From: Prolixibacteraceae bacterium
GTDB lineage: Bacteria > Bacteroidota > Bacteroidia > Bacteroidales > Prolixibacteraceae
Length of the DNA: 64,000 nucleotides
Assembly (NCBI GenBank): GCA_028377305.1
Contig: JAONJW010000005.1
Location: forward strand, 1 to 64,000
Reading direction: 5' to 3'
The notes under the pieces were generated by a model. That model made no database searches and was not told the origin of the DNA. It saw only the letters and a list, made by a program, of their open reading frames with translations. The position numbers and the translations under genes were made by a program. This document shows, piece by piece, positions 41,724 to 51,484 of the stretch. Numbering within the stretch: position 1 is the first letter of the stretch; the number at the start of each line of letters is the position of its first letter.

Positions 41724-42225
41724 CTTAAAATGATGGAAAAACAAAACCATCGTAGATTAACCTATAAAACGTTTGCAAGATATGAAAAAAGTGTTCAATA
41801 AAAAATCAAAAATGTTAAAAAGGATACTGTAGTTCATAGATTTCATATTTAATACACTTTTCGTTTGAGCTGTTTTAGATACTTAAATCTGCGTTCTTCG
41901 TATTGTGTGATAAAATGTCCAGGTAGTCAAAAGTGTCCCTATTGTGGCTAGAGTGCTGATAACTATAAACGATAGTAATATTTTAGGAAAAAATGGTGCT
42001 TTTTGATAGTCCCATATTGTTTATCTGTTTTTGAAACAGGAGTTAATGTTGAGTACTATTTGATCCTATTTGAATTGGTTTTTTTCTTTTAGGATATATA
42101 TGTCCTAAATTGTGAGAGTGTGGTAAAGTTATACCTATAACAGTGACCTTCTCTGATGAAAAAAATTATTTTTGTAATCTACATATTAAGAATAAACAAT
42201 ACTTGAAAACTGACATACAAAGATA
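41724..42225. other. Gap ahead of the sulfatase maturase gene, with promoter element
   Basis: About 500 bp. TATTTTTG at 42167-42174 matches the -7 element and lies 52 bp before the maturase ATG. A short plus-strand segment near 41910-41955 would read KCPGSQKCPYCG, like a zinc ribbon, but it stops after a few codons. Nothing else was recognised. Confidence 0.5.
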
Positions 42226-43425
42226 ATGGCTAAAAAATACAAACCTCTTAATTCAGTTTTGGTTAAACCAACCGGACCAGACTGTAATCTAAATTGCACT
42301 TACTGTTTTTATTTAGAGAAAGCAGAGCTTTTTAAAGAAGAAAAAATTCATAGAATGTCTGAGGAAACTTTGGAAGAGATGGTTCGTCAGGTAATGCAAC
42401 AGTCTGCTGATGCTGTCTCTTTTGGATGGCAAGGTGGAGAGCCTACACAGATGGGTGTTGACTTTTTTCAAAAAGCAATAGATTTTGAAATTAAGTACGG
42501 TCATGGACAATCTGTAGGAAACGGATTACAAACTAATGGTCTTCTACTAAATGAAGATTGGGCTAAGTTTTTAAAGAAATATGACTGGCTTGTAGGTCTA
42601 TCTTTAGATGGCCCTCAGCATATCCATGATAAGTATCGTTTCGACAAAGCTGGAAAAGGAACATGGGAGAGAGTTGAGCGTAATGCAAAGATGCTTCTAG
42701 ATGCTGGGGTCTCTGTTAATGCAATGTGTTGTATTACGGATTATTCTTCTCAGTATCCTGAAGAATTGTATAATTATTATAAGGGTATGGGGTTGAATTT
42801 TATGCAATTTATCCCTGTTGTGGAGACAGATAAGAACGACCCTACTTTAGCTGCTCCATTTTCATTGGATCCAGTAGATTATGGACATTTTATGATCAAA
42901 TTATTTGATCTTTGGATTAATGACTTTAAAGATGGACAACCAACCACTTCTATACGTTTCTTTGAATCTATTTTCCACTCTTATGTTGGAATGGAGGCCC
43001 CTGAATGTGCTTTGATGAAAGAGTGTGGGGCATACGTTGTGGTAGAGCATAATGGAAACGTATATTCTTGTGACTTCTTTGTAGAACCAAAGTTTAAGCT
43101 TGGAAACATTCAACATGATCGTATCATTAATATGTTGAATTCGAAAAGACAACATACTTTTGGTGCTGCCAAAGCAAACGTTCCGAGAAAATGTAAAATG
43201 TGTGAGTGGTATACTAAATGCTATGGTGGATGTACAAAAGATCGTATAAAGGATCCTGCTGACAATAAACAGCCTCGTTTCTGTACTGCATACAAAATGA
43301 TTTATAAGCATGTGGATCCAGTCATGAAGTCCATGGCTGCACAATGGAAAGAGCAACAAGCACAATATCAGCAATCTCAAAGAAGTGGCGACACCTATAA
43401 TGCTTTTGAAGACTTTGTTAAATAA
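42226..43425 (+). CDS. Anaerobic sulfatase-maturating radical SAM enzyme
   Basis: A 399-residue radical SAM enzyme with a SPASM domain. The CxxxCxxC cluster motif is in CNLNCTYCFYLEKAELF near the N-terminus, followed by GWQGGEPT and LSLDGPQHIHDKYR. C-terminal cysteines for two more [4Fe-4S] clusters are seen in APECALMKECG, VYSCDFFVEP, CKMCEWYTKCYGGC and RFCTAY. Such enzymes oxidise a Cys or Ser of sulfatases to formylglycine without oxygen. No sulfatase gene is in the window, so its clients must be elsewhere. Sulfated algal glycans are common substrates of marine relatives. Confidence 0.93.
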   Translation: MAKKYKPLNSVLVKPTGPDCNLNCTYCFYLEKAELFKEEKIHRMSEETLEEMVRQVMQQSADAVSFGWQGGEPTQMGVDFFQKAIDFEIKYGHGQSVGNGLQTNGLLLNEDWAKFLKKYDWLVGLSLDGPQHIHDKYRFDKAGKGTWERVERNAKMLLDAGVSVNAMCCITDYSSQYPEELYNYYKGMGLNFMQFIPVVETDKNDPTLAAPFSLDPVDYGHFMIKLFDLWINDFKDGQPTTSIRFFESIFHSYVGMEAPECALMKECGAYVVVEHNGNVYSCDFFVEPKFKLGNIQHDRIINMLNSKRQHTFGAAKANVPRKCKMCEWYTKCYGGCTKDRIKDPADNKQPRFCTAYKMIYKHVDPVMKSMAAQWKEQQAQYQQSQRSGDTYNAFEDFVK

Positions 43426-43558
43426 AACAATAGCCATCTTCATATAAAGGACTGTCAAGCCTTGCATATCGTGTGAGCATACTCTAATGGTTAAGGTTAA
43501 GAGTGGACTCCCATTCTTTTCTTTTCATATTGTGATTCATTTTTTTGACGAAAAAAAT

Positions 43559-43566
43559 TACCTTTG
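43559..43566 (+). promoter_or_regulatory. TAnnTTTG promoter element of ychF
   Basis: TACCTTTG followed by C lies 41 bp before the ychF ATG and matches the -7 consensus. Confidence 0.6.
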
Positions 43567-43607
43567 CGTAAAATTTTGTGTAAGAAAACATTAAACTATA
43601 ATTATAA

Positions 43608-44708
43608 ATGGCACTACAATGTGGTATCGTTGGACTTCCAAATGTTGGAAAATCCACACTATTTAACTGTCTTTCTAATGCGAAAGCACAATCAGCAAAT
43701 TTCCCCTTTTGTACAATTGAACCTAATGTCGGAGTAATTACAGTTCCTGATGAGCGTTTGATTAAACTGGAAGAGCTAGTACAACCAGAGAGAGTACAGC
43801 CAGCAACTGTTGAGATTGTGGATATTGCAGGTTTGGTAAAAGGAGCAAGCAAAGGTGAAGGCCTTGGGAACAAATTCCTTTCAAATATTAGAGAAACAGA
43901 TGCAATTATCCATGTGGTACGTTGTTTTGAAGATGATAATATTACTCACGTAGATGGTTCAATAGATCCTGTTCGTGACAAAGAAGTTATTGATACAGAA
44001 CTTCAACTGAAAGATCTTGAAACTGTGGAGGCTCGTTTGACAAAAACACAGAAGATGGCTAAAACAGGAAAGGATGTTGCTGCAATGCGTTTAGTTGGTG
44101 CTCTAGAAAGATATAAAGAAGCTCTTATTCAAGGGAAGTCCGCACGTGTTGTTGAATTGTCTGAACAAGAAGAGGAAGTGACCAGAGATCTTTATTTGTT
44201 GACTACAAAGCCGATTCTTTACGTTTGTAATGTTGATGAAGCTTCTTTACGTAATGGGAACTCCCACATTGATGCTTTTAGAGAAGCAGTGAAAGAGGAA
44301 GATGCAGAGGTGTTGATTCTTGCTGCCGCTGTTGAAGCTGATATTGCTGAACTTGAAACATATGAAGAGCGTCAGATGTTCTTAGATGATCTAGGAATTG
44401 AGGAGCCTGGAGTTGCTAATCTAATTCGTTCTGCTTATAAGTTATTGTGTCTTGAGACATACTTTACTGCAGGGGTAAAAGAGGTTCGTGCTTGGACTTA
44501 TCCTAAAGGAGCAACAGCACCACAAGCCGCAGGTGTAATCCACTCAGATTTTGAGAAAGGATTTATCCGTGCTGAGGTGATCAAATATAGTGACTACGTT
44601 GAGCTTAAGTCAGAAGCTGCATGTAAAGATAAAGGTAAGGTTGCCATCGAAGGTAAAGAGTATATTGTTCAAGATGGAGACATTATGCATTTTCGTTTTA
44701 ATGTGTAA
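43608..44708 (+). CDS. ychF: Redox-regulated ATPase YchF (OLA1)
   Basis: A 366-residue Obg-related P-loop protein that prefers ATP. The G1 motif GLPNVGKST, G3 DIAGLVKGASKGEGLGN, an altered G4 motif (VCNVDE), a coiled-coil insert (~130-180) and a C-terminal TGS domain (AGVKEVRAWT, FEKGFIRAEV) all fit YchF. It has its own promoter and terminator. Confidence 0.97.
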   Translation: MALQCGIVGLPNVGKSTLFNCLSNAKAQSANFPFCTIEPNVGVITVPDERLIKLEELVQPERVQPATVEIVDIAGLVKGASKGEGLGNKFLSNIRETDAIIHVVRCFEDDNITHVDGSIDPVRDKEVIDTELQLKDLETVEARLTKTQKMAKTGKDVAAMRLVGALERYKEALIQGKSARVVELSEQEEEVTRDLYLLTTKPILYVCNVDEASLRNGNSHIDAFREAVKEEDAEVLILAAAVEADIAELETYEERQMFLDDLGIEEPGVANLIRSAYKLLCLETYFTAGVKEVRAWTYPKGATAPQAAGVIHSDFEKGFIRAEVIKYSDYVELKSEAACKDKGKVAIEGKEYIVQDGDIMHFRFNV

Positions 44709-44728
44709 ATTCTTATTTGTAAGATATC

Positions 44729-44764
44729 AAAAGTCGTATTCATATATTGAATACGACTTTTTTA
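44729..44764. terminator. Rho-independent terminator after ychF
   Basis: AAAAGTCGTATTCA and TGAATACGACTTTT form a perfect 14-bp stem around a 5-base loop, ending in six T. Confidence 0.9.
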
Positions 44765-44889
44765 TGTGATATTTAGAAGGAGTTCTTTCGTTGATTTATA
44801 GGATAAATAAAATCTATATTCCCAAGACCACTTATTTTAAACCAATAATATTTGCCATTTCTGAACTAACCACTCATATTATCACCGAC

Positions 44890-46104
44890 TTATATATTTG
44901 ATAAAACATCCTTAATAATCACGATTGCCTCTCTTAGTTGCTTTTCATTAATCACAAGTGGCGGGGTAAAACGAATATTGTAGTCGTGGGTGGGTTTTGC
45001 CAATATGCCTTTATCTTTTAGCTCAAGACATAAATCCCATGCACTTTTAGGTGCACTAGCATCAATTTCAATGGCATTTAATAACCCTTTTCCTCTAACT
45101 TCTTTGATATAAGGAGAATCAATAGTATTCATCTCTTTTCTAAAGAGCTGTCCTAGGGTCTCGCTGTTTGAAATAAGATTCTCTTCCTCTAGTATCTTTA
45201 GTGCTTCTATTGCAACCACTGCAGCAAGAGGATTTCCACCGTAAGTTGATCCATGTTCACCAGGCTGAATCGTTAACATCACTTCATCATCAGCCAATAC
45301 ACATGAAACTGGTAGCATTCCTCCTGAAATAGCTTTACCTAGCACTAATATGTCTGGTCGAACACCTTCATGATCGCATGCCAACATTTTACCTGTACGT
45401 CCTAGTCCTGTCTGCACCTCGTCAGCTACCAATAAACAATTATGCTTCTTGCAAAGAAGAGAAGCACTTTTTATGAAACCGTCGTCTGGAACATACACCC
45501 CTGCCTCAGCTTGAATTGGCTCAATAAGTAATCCTGCCACATGAGGGTCTTTCAATACATTCTCTAGTGCTTCCAGATCGTTATAAGGAATACGAATAAA
45601 GCCAGGTGTATATGGACCATATCCACCATAAGCAGATGGATCTGATGACATGGATACTATGGTAATGGTTCTTCCATGAAAGTTTCCATCGCAAACAACT
45701 ATTTTAGCCTCATCTTGAGGAATACCTTTGACCTTATATGCCCACTTTCTTAATAATTTAAGAGCTGTTTCATCTGCTTCAGCACCACTGTTCATTGGCA
45801 GCATCTTGTCGTAACCGAATAGTTTTGCAGTATATTTCTCCCACTCTCCTAATTGATCATTATAATAAGCTCTAGAGGTCAGGGTGAGTTTTTGACACTG
45901 ATCTTGCATGGTCTTCACTAGTCTAGGGTGGCAGTGACCTTGGTTAACAGCAGAATATGCTGCAAGGAAATCCATATATTGATTTCCTTCCACATCCCAA
46001 ACATAGATGCCTTCTCCTTTGCTTAGGACTGCAGGAATGGGATGATAGTTGTGTGCACCATATTGATGTTCAAGATCCATGTAATAGTTCGAACTTCTTT
46101 TCAT
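44890..46104 (-). CDS. rocD: Ornithine--oxo-acid aminotransferase
   Basis: A 404-residue class III PLP aminotransferase that turns ornithine and 2-oxoglutarate into glutamate semialdehyde and glutamate. The start [20 protein letters not shown] is typical of ornithine aminotransferases, and [28 protein letters not shown] and the PLP-lysine segment [15 protein letters not shown] follow in order. It could also act in arginine breakdown together with SpeA-independent routes; no argI lies in the window. It runs opposite to ychF and is monocistronic. Confidence 0.94.
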   Translation of the reverse strand: MKRSSNYYMDLEHQYGAHNYHPIPAVLSKGEGIYVWDVEGNQYMDFLAAYSAVNQGHCHPRLVKTMQDQCQKLTLTSRAYYNDQLGEWEKYTAKLFGYDKMLPMNSGAEADETALKLLRKWAYKVKGIPQDEAKIVVCDGNFHGRTITIVSMSSDPSAYGGYGPYTPGFIRIPYNDLEALENVLKDPHVAGLLIEPIQAEAGVYVPDDGFIKSASLLCKKHNCLLVADEVQTGLGRTGKMLACDHEGVRPDILVLGKAISGGMLPVSCVLADDEVMLTIQPGEHGSTYGGNPLAAVVAIEALKILEEENLISNSETLGQLFRKEMNTIDSPYIKEVRGKGLLNAIEIDASAPKSAWDLCLELKDKGILAKPTHDYNIRFTPPLVINEKQLREAIVIIKDVLSNI

Positions 46105-46411
46105 TGAATGTATAGATTAAAAATTTGAATAGCTTGTCTATAAATTTACATTTTTAAATATTTTCAACCTCAAAAACGGTAATGTTGTGTAGCATTTGAT
46201 GTTGAGAAAAGTCAGACCTATGGTTTCATTGTAGAAACAGAAGTTTCACGCATGAATTTGCGATACATTGAACTAAGTTTGTGGTTAATTATTTCTTGGA
46301 AATTCAATTTATGAGGATATATGCGAGTGTATATCATTATATTGAAAATTAAATAAGAAAAAAGTGCCGTTGGGTTGTTATGTTTTTAATAGAGAATCGT
46401 CATGATAATGT
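46105..46411. other. Divergent intergenic region between rocD and the sigma operon
   Basis: About 305 bp that must serve both rocD and the ECF sigma operon. I see no standard TAnnTTTG element just ahead of the sigma gene, which is consistent with recognition by an alternative sigma factor but does not show it. Confidence 0.4.
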
Positions 46412-46915
46412 ATGAGACCTAAATCAACTATAATAACAGATAATCTGAGATTGCGATTGGTGCAATTTGCAAAAACATTTATGACAGACTATGCTCATGC
46501 AGAGGATGTGGTACAAGATGTTCAGTTAAAATTGCTGATTAGCAAGGGAACATTGGATCAGGTAGATAATATAGAGGCTTTTTTGTTTCGTATGGTTCGT
46601 AATCGATGTTTGGATCTAATTAAGGTCAAAAAGAACAAGTTTGCTGAGTTAGAGAATAATATGGATTGTGAAGATAGTGATTTGATGAACCTAATTGAAA
46701 ACAGAGAGATGTCACAAGTTGCTGTATCATTAATGGAAGAGCTTCCTGAAAAGCAGCGAATGGTAATTTATTTGAATGATGTGGAGCAGATGACATCAGA
46801 TGAGATTGCAGATATTCTCAATATGGATCCGAAAACAATTAGAGTGAACCTTTCGAGAGCAAGAAAACAGATTAGAGAACGATTAAGAAAAATATGTACA
46901 TATGGTACCGTCTAG
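46412..46915 (+). CDS. ECF-type RNA polymerase sigma factor
   Basis: A 167-residue sigma-70 family factor with only regions 2 and 4. Region 2 (~15-80) has AEDVVQDVQLKLL and FLFRMVRNRCLDLI; region 4 (~100-160) has LPEKQRMVIYLNDVEQMTSD and an HTH ending in KTIRVNLSRARKQIRERL. It heads a four-gene operon: the next gene overlaps it by 14 bp and codes a membrane protein that would be the anti-sigma factor. Operons of this makeup (sigma, membrane protein, DUF4252 pair) occur in Bacteroidota; the signal is unknown. Confidence 0.93.
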   Translation: MRPKSTIITDNLRLRLVQFAKTFMTDYAHAEDVVQDVQLKLLISKGTLDQVDNIEAFLFRMVRNRCLDLIKVKKNKFAELENNMDCEDSDLMNLIENREMSQVAVSLMEELPEKQRMVIYLNDVEQMTSDEIADILNMDPKTIRVNLSRARKQIRERLRKICTYGTV

Positions 46916-47402
46916 AATATACGACTTATTAGATAAATATTACGAGGGCACCAACAGCTCAGAAGAGCTGAGTGAGCTGGTGAAGTTCTTTGATGAGAAT
47001 GAAGATATTCCTGTGGATCTGTTACCCGATAAGGTGATGATTCTAGGAATCATAGGAGTGAGAAAGAATAATGAACCTGAAATAGATCAGAAGCTAGAAC
47101 AGCTCCAGATTAGCAAACAGAATGGGATTACCCTAAATTGGTTCAAGTGGGCAATTGCGGCGTCTATTCTTGTTGTAATGAGTGTTGTCGGGGTCAATGA
47201 GTTGTTGACAACAGCTCCTGAAGCTCAGCCTATTTATGGTTATTATAACGGCAAGCCCATTACCAATAAGCTAGTTGCAGCACAAAGATTTAATAGTACT
47301 TTAGATAAAATATCTCCCTCTTTTCAAAAGATGCATAATGAAGTAAAGAAAGTAGAAGAGATGTCAAAGTATAACGATGTAATTAATAAGATAAAGCCAT
47401 GA
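46902..47402 (+). CDS. Putative anti-sigma factor, single-pass membrane protein
   Basis: A 166-residue protein with a cytoplasmic helical N-terminus of about 85 residues (RIYDLLDKYYEGTNSSEELS), one membrane helix (WFKWAIAASILVVMSVVG, ~86-103) and a short periplasmic part with a helical tail. Its place right behind and overlapping the sigma gene, and the topology, fit an anti-sigma factor. The N-terminus shows no zinc ZAS motif. The DUF4252 gene overlaps its end by 4 bp. Confidence 0.78.
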   Translation: MVPSRIYDLLDKYYEGTNSSEELSELVKFFDENEDIPVDLLPDKVMILGIIGVRKNNEPEIDQKLEQLQISKQNGITLNWFKWAIAASILVVMSVVGVNELLTTAPEAQPIYGYYNGKPITNKLVAAQRFNSTLDKISPSFQKMHNEVKKVEEMSKYNDVINKIKP

Positions 47403-47881
47403 TAAAGAAGATCATTTTAATATTGACACTAATGATTTCATTGAACTCATACGGCCAAGAGAATGTGAGAAACTATTTGTCTAGCCTTTCAGGTAAAAGA
47501 GGATTTACAACGATAGAATTCACACCATTTATGTTCGAGATGATTCGTAACGCAGTGGAGCAGACTGAGGGTGAAGAGGATCTTTTCGATAATATTGATT
47601 CGATGCTATTAATCACAACAGATGATAATTCAATATTGAATATACTACAGCCTATATTGAAAAGAGATAAATATCAATTGATGATGCAGATGTATGATGA
47701 AGATGATTCACATATTATCTTTTACGGATTGATGAAAAACAAGAAGGTAACAGATTTTCTAATGATTATAGATGATAAAAACGACTTTTTGGTTTTAGAG
47801 CTACAATGTGATATGACTTTGAGGCAATTAAAGTCCGTAACCAAACAGATTTCGATTAAGGGAGTGAATAATTTTAAATAA
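47399..47881 (+). CDS. DUF4252 family exported protein (first copy)
   Basis: A 160-residue exported protein with a signal peptide (to about residue 20, ending NSYGQ). It carries the DUF4252 pattern: RGFTTIEFTPFMFEMI near the N-terminus, then strands YQLMMQMYDED, IIFYGLMKNKKVTDFLMIID and a closing LRQLKSVTKQISI helix. The family is Bacteroidota-specific with no known function. Its start overlaps the anti-sigma gene by 4 bp and the second copy begins 3 bp after its stop. Confidence 0.87.
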   Translation: MIKKIILILTLMISLNSYGQENVRNYLSSLSGKRGFTTIEFTPFMFEMIRNAVEQTEGEEDLFDNIDSMLLITTDDNSILNILQPILKRDKYQLMMQMYDEDDSHIIFYGLMKNKKVTDFLMIIDDKNDFLVLELQCDMTLRQLKSVTKQISIKGVNNFK

Positions 47882-47884
47882 GAT

Positions 47885-48373
47885 ATGATGAAAAATAAAA
47901 TGATAGTCAGGTTCTTTCTTCTAATGTTGTTAGTTATTCCAGTGACAACATATGCCAAATCAGGCATCTCTATCTTTCAAGATAAATGTAGTAGTATTGA
48001 TGGGATTAAAAGTTTCTCTTTTTCTGGGGGTTGGTTCGACTGTTCTAAATTTGTTTCTGATGTAGATATTTCGTCGATTGCTGAACAGACCGACAATGTT
48101 TCAGTAATGATATCTTCTGAAGACTCAGATAAAGTACTTAAAGTGTGGGGAAACATTAGACGTGACCTTAATTTTGAGAAGATGATGGTTGTCAATAGCG
48201 ATGATGATGCAAATATCTCCTTCTGGGCAAAGATGAAAAGTCGTAATGAGATAGAAGAGATCGTTTTGATTGTTGCTGACAAGAAGTCCTTGGTGACGGT
48301 TGGTTTGGAAGGGAGTTACACGATGAAGCAAATTAAAGAATTGTCCAAAAATGCTAAAATGTCTGTAAAGTGA
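47885..48373 (+). CDS. DUF4252 family exported protein (second copy)
   Basis: A 162-residue exported protein (signal peptide to about residue 22, ending TTYAK). It is a divergent paralogue of the preceding gene: VMISSEDSDKVLKVWGNIRR, then FEKMMVVNSDDDANISFW and MKQIKELSKNAKMSV line up with the DUF4252 core, although the N-terminal EFTPFM block is replaced by a serine-rich stretch. It closes the sigma operon and is followed by a terminator. Confidence 0.8.
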   Translation: MMKNKMIVRFFLLMLLVIPVTTYAKSGISIFQDKCSSIDGIKSFSFSGGWFDCSKFVSDVDISSIAEQTDNVSVMISSEDSDKVLKVWGNIRRDLNFEKMMVVNSDDDANISFWAKMKSRNEIEEIVLIVADKKSLVTVGLEGSYTMKQIKELSKNAKMSVK

Positions 48374-48407
48374 TTGCTTATCCTTACAATCAGAATGAAA
48401 TAAATTT

Positions 48408-48459
48408 AAAAGGGTACCACGCCATAGTAATTTGATGCTATGTGTTGGCACCCTTTGTT
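48408..48459 (+). terminator. Rho-independent terminator of the sigma operon
   Basis: AAAGGGTACCACGCCATAG pairs with CTATGTGTTGGCACCCTTT in a long stem with two small internal mismatches; a weak T run follows. Confidence 0.75.
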
Positions 48460-48542
48460 ACATCAAGTGCTATCATCTTCTATCATTAATTAAGGAATCA
48501 CTCTGCCTCCTAAAGAATATTGATACTATCTTCTCTAATTAT

Positions 48543-48573
48543 TTTGACCAATAGATAATGCTCTGTATTTTTG
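48543..48573 (+). promoter_or_regulatory. Promoter of uvrA
   Basis: TTTG (48543-48546) and TATTTTTG (48566-48573) are spaced 19 bp, one of the best matches in the window to the Bacteroidota vegetative promoter. It gives a leader of about 70 nt. Confidence 0.72.
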
Positions 48574-48649
48574 TACATCTTATACTTTACCCTTAGATTC
48601 GGTATCGTAAGTGCGTTTCTGAATATAAATAACAAAATGCTCCCTCTCC

Positions 48650-51454
48650 ATGAACAAGAAGAAGAGACCTCTCAAAAATGATATAATAGAGATAAAAGGT
48701 GCACGAGTACATAATCTAAAGAACTTGTCGGTAAATATTTCTAGGAATCAGTTTGTCGTTGTGACAGGCGTTTCTGGTTCCGGAAAGTCGTCTCTTGCAT
48801 TTGATACATTATATGCAGAAGGACAGCGACGTTATGTGGAGAGTTTATCTTCTTATGCTCGTCAGTTTTTAGGTCGTATTGATAAACCTGAGGTGGATTA
48901 TATCTATGGTATTCCTCCTGCAATTGCTATCGAGCAGAAAGTTAACATACAGAATAATAGATCCACAGTTGGTACTTCCACCGAAGTGTATGACTTCTTA
49001 CGTATTCTATTTGCACGTTTGGGTAAAACATATTCTCCTACTTCTGGTGAAGAGGTGAAATGTTCAAATGTTGAGGACGTAGTTAACTTTATTGTTTCTT
49101 ATCCTGAAGGAACAAAGATGATGTTATTGGCGGCTAAAAAAGTGAGAGAAGGTCGTACATTACTGGAAGAACTAGATAGCCTTCGTCAACAAGGATTCTC
49201 TAGAGTGAAAATAAACAACGAGCTGATCTCTTTATCAAGCCTTGATGATCAAAGTCCCTTCATGGAGGATTCTTTTGAGATTGTAGTCGATCGTTTGGCT
49301 GTTTCTCATGATGATGAGAGTCGATATCGCTATGCAGACTCTGTGCAAACCACATTCTTTGAAGGGGATGGAGATTGTGAGATCATAGTCATAAAGTCTA
49401 GAACAGCAGAAGAGCAATTCTCATTCTCTAATCGTTTTGAAAGAGATGGAATAAAATTCGATGTGCCTTCTCCTGAGATGTTTACATTCAATAGCCCTAC
49501 AGGAGCTTGTGAAGTATGTGAAGGATATGGGAAAGTGTTGGGTATTGACCCTGATCTAGTAATTCCTAACAAGTCTCTTTCTGTATTTGAGGATGCCGTT
49601 GCCTGTTGGAGAGGAGAGAAAATGTCTGAATGGAAGAACCAGTTACTCTTAAATGCACATAAATTCGATTTTCCTGTACATCGTCCTTTTATTGATTTGA
49701 CTGATGATCAAAAGAAGTTGTTATGGAGTGGAAATAAACATTTCAATGGAATTGACGACTTCTTCCGTATGGTGGAAGATCAAATATATAAAGTGCAGTA
49801 TCGGGTTATGCTGTCCAGATATAGAGGTAAAACAACTTGTCCTTCGTGCAAAGGTTTTCGACTCAAAATAGAGAGTGCTTATGTTAAAGTTGGAGGTCTG
49901 AGTATTCAAGAGTTCTTGGATAAGCCTGTGTATGAGTTGATACCAATGTTTAAAGAGATCATTTTTAATGAATATGAAGTCAAAGTGGCCAAAAGAGTCA
50001 TGGAAGAGATCTCTAAAAGATTAGAACTAATAGATAAAGTAGGGCTTGGGTATTTGACATTGAATCGACTATCATCCACCCTATCTGGAGGAGAGAGTCA
50101 GCGTCTAAATTTGGTGACCTCTTTAGGTAGTAGCTTGGTGGGGTCTTTATATATATTGGATGAGCCTTCCATTGGTCTTCATTCAAAAGACACGGAGAAG
50201 CTGATCGCAGTATTAACTGAACTACGGGATTTAGGTAATACCGTTTTGGTCGTGGAACACGATGAAGATATAATGCGAGCAGCCGATCAAATTATTGACA
50301 TCGGTCCTCGTGCAGGGATGCATGGGGGAGAAGTAGTGTTTCAAGGAGATATGACACAACTTCTTGAAACAGGAAATACTTTGACATCAAAGTATCTTTC
50401 GGGTGATATGAAACTAGAAGTGCCTACATCACGACGTTCTGTGCGTAATTTTATTACAGTTCATGGAGCCAATGAAAACAACTTACAACATGTGACAGCA
50501 AAGTTCCCGCTCAATATGTTAACGGTGGTAACTGGTGTCAGTGGTTCAGGAAAAAGTACACTAGTTAAAAACACCCTTTGGCCATTTTTAGCTAAACATC
50601 TTGGGGGATATGGTAATCCTACTGGAGCTCATGATTTTGTCGATGGAGACCTCTCTGCAGTACAAGCAGTCGAATTTGTTGATCAAAACCCAATCGGGAA
50701 ATCGAGTCGATCTAATGCGGTAACTTACCTGAAGATATATGATGATATTCGTGCCCTATTTGCTTCTCAAAAACAAGCAAAAGTAATGGGAATGAAAGCA
50801 AACTTTTTCTCGTTTAATAGTGAAGGAGGGCGTTGTGAACAATGTAACGGTGAGGGTGTAACCACCGTTCAGATGCAATTTATGGCTGATGTCCGACTTA
50901 ATTGTGATCTTTGTAATGGAAAACGATTTAAGCCAGAAGTGTTAGACGTAAAATATCGCAAAAAGAGTATTTATGATATTTTATGCCTAACAGTTAATCA
51001 GGCAGTAGAACTCTTCTCAGAGGTTGATAGTCGTTATGAAAAAGCTATTGTAAAGAAACTTAGAACACTGCAAGATGTAGGATTAGGGTATATCCAGTTG
51101 GGACAGTCTAGTAGTACACTTTCCGGAGGAGAGAGTCAGCGTGTGAAACTTGCCTCTTTCTTAGCAAAAGAGAAATCGGTGCCAACGGTCTTTATTTTTG
51201 ATGAGCCTACTACAGGGTTGCATTTTGATGATATCGCACTTCTAATGAAATCTTTACAGTCACTAATTGAAAGAGGGCATACCGTCATTATCATTGAGCA
51301 TAATCTTGATGTAATCAAAACCGCAGACTGGATCATCGACTTAGGTCCTGGAGGAGGTAATCGAGGAGGAAATATTATTTTCGAAGGAACTCCTGAGGAA
51401 CTTGTTCTCTGTCACGAAAGTATCACTGCTCCCTATTTAAAAGAGAAGCTTTAA
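48650..51454 (+). CDS. uvrA: Excinuclease ABC subunit A
   Basis: A 934-residue UvrA, the damage-sensing ATPase of nucleotide excision repair. Two ABC ATPase halves are complete: Walker A GVSGSGKSSLAFDTLYAEGQ (~41) and GVSGSGKSTLVKNTLWP (~642), and signature motifs STLSGGESQRLNL (~482) and STLSGGESQRVKL (~824), each followed by its Walker B DEP. Zinc modules are seen as CEVCEGYG with CPSCKGF, and CEQCNGEG with CDLCNGKRF. It has a clear promoter. The PIF1-like helicase gene follows by 30 bp, so they likely share a message. Confidence 0.97.
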   Translation: MNKKKRPLKNDIIEIKGARVHNLKNLSVNISRNQFVVVTGVSGSGKSSLAFDTLYAEGQRRYVESLSSYARQFLGRIDKPEVDYIYGIPPAIAIEQKVNIQNNRSTVGTSTEVYDFLRILFARLGKTYSPTSGEEVKCSNVEDVVNFIVSYPEGTKMMLLAAKKVREGRTLLEELDSLRQQGFSRVKINNELISLSSLDDQSPFMEDSFEIVVDRLAVSHDDESRYRYADSVQTTFFEGDGDCEIIVIKSRTAEEQFSFSNRFERDGIKFDVPSPEMFTFNSPTGACEVCEGYGKVLGIDPDLVIPNKSLSVFEDAVACWRGEKMSEWKNQLLLNAHKFDFPVHRPFIDLTDDQKKLLWSGNKHFNGIDDFFRMVEDQIYKVQYRVMLSRYRGKTTCPSCKGFRLKIESAYVKVGGLSIQEFLDKPVYELIPMFKEIIFNEYEVKVAKRVMEEISKRLELIDKVGLGYLTLNRLSSTLSGGESQRLNLVTSLGSSLVGSLYILDEPSIGLHSKDTEKLIAVLTELRDLGNTVLVVEHDEDIMRAADQIIDIGPRAGMHGGEVVFQGDMTQLLETGNTLTSKYLSGDMKLEVPTSRRSVRNFITVHGANENNLQHVTAKFPLNMLTVVTGVSGSGKSTLVKNTLWPFLAKHLGGYGNPTGAHDFVDGDLSAVQAVEFVDQNPIGKSSRSNAVTYLKIYDDIRALFASQKQAKVMGMKANFFSFNSEGGRCEQCNGEGVTTVQMQFMADVRLNCDLCNGKRFKPEVLDVKYRKKSIYDILCLTVNQAVELFSEVDSRYEKAIVKKLRTLQDVGLGYIQLGQSSSTLSGGESQRVKLASFLAKEKSVPTVFIFDEPTTGLHFDDIALLMKSLQSLIERGHTVIIIEHNLDVIKTADWIIDLGPGGGNRGGNIIFEGTPEELVLCHESITAPYLKEKL

Positions 51455-51484
51455 CGACCATTGATTTCTTTGAGAAAGTAATAT

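Noticed and set aside
41905-41960. Zinc-ribbon-like peptide KCPGSQKCPYCG, possibly an insertion-sequence remnant
   Set aside because: Only about a dozen codons before stops; too short to tie to a transposase family.
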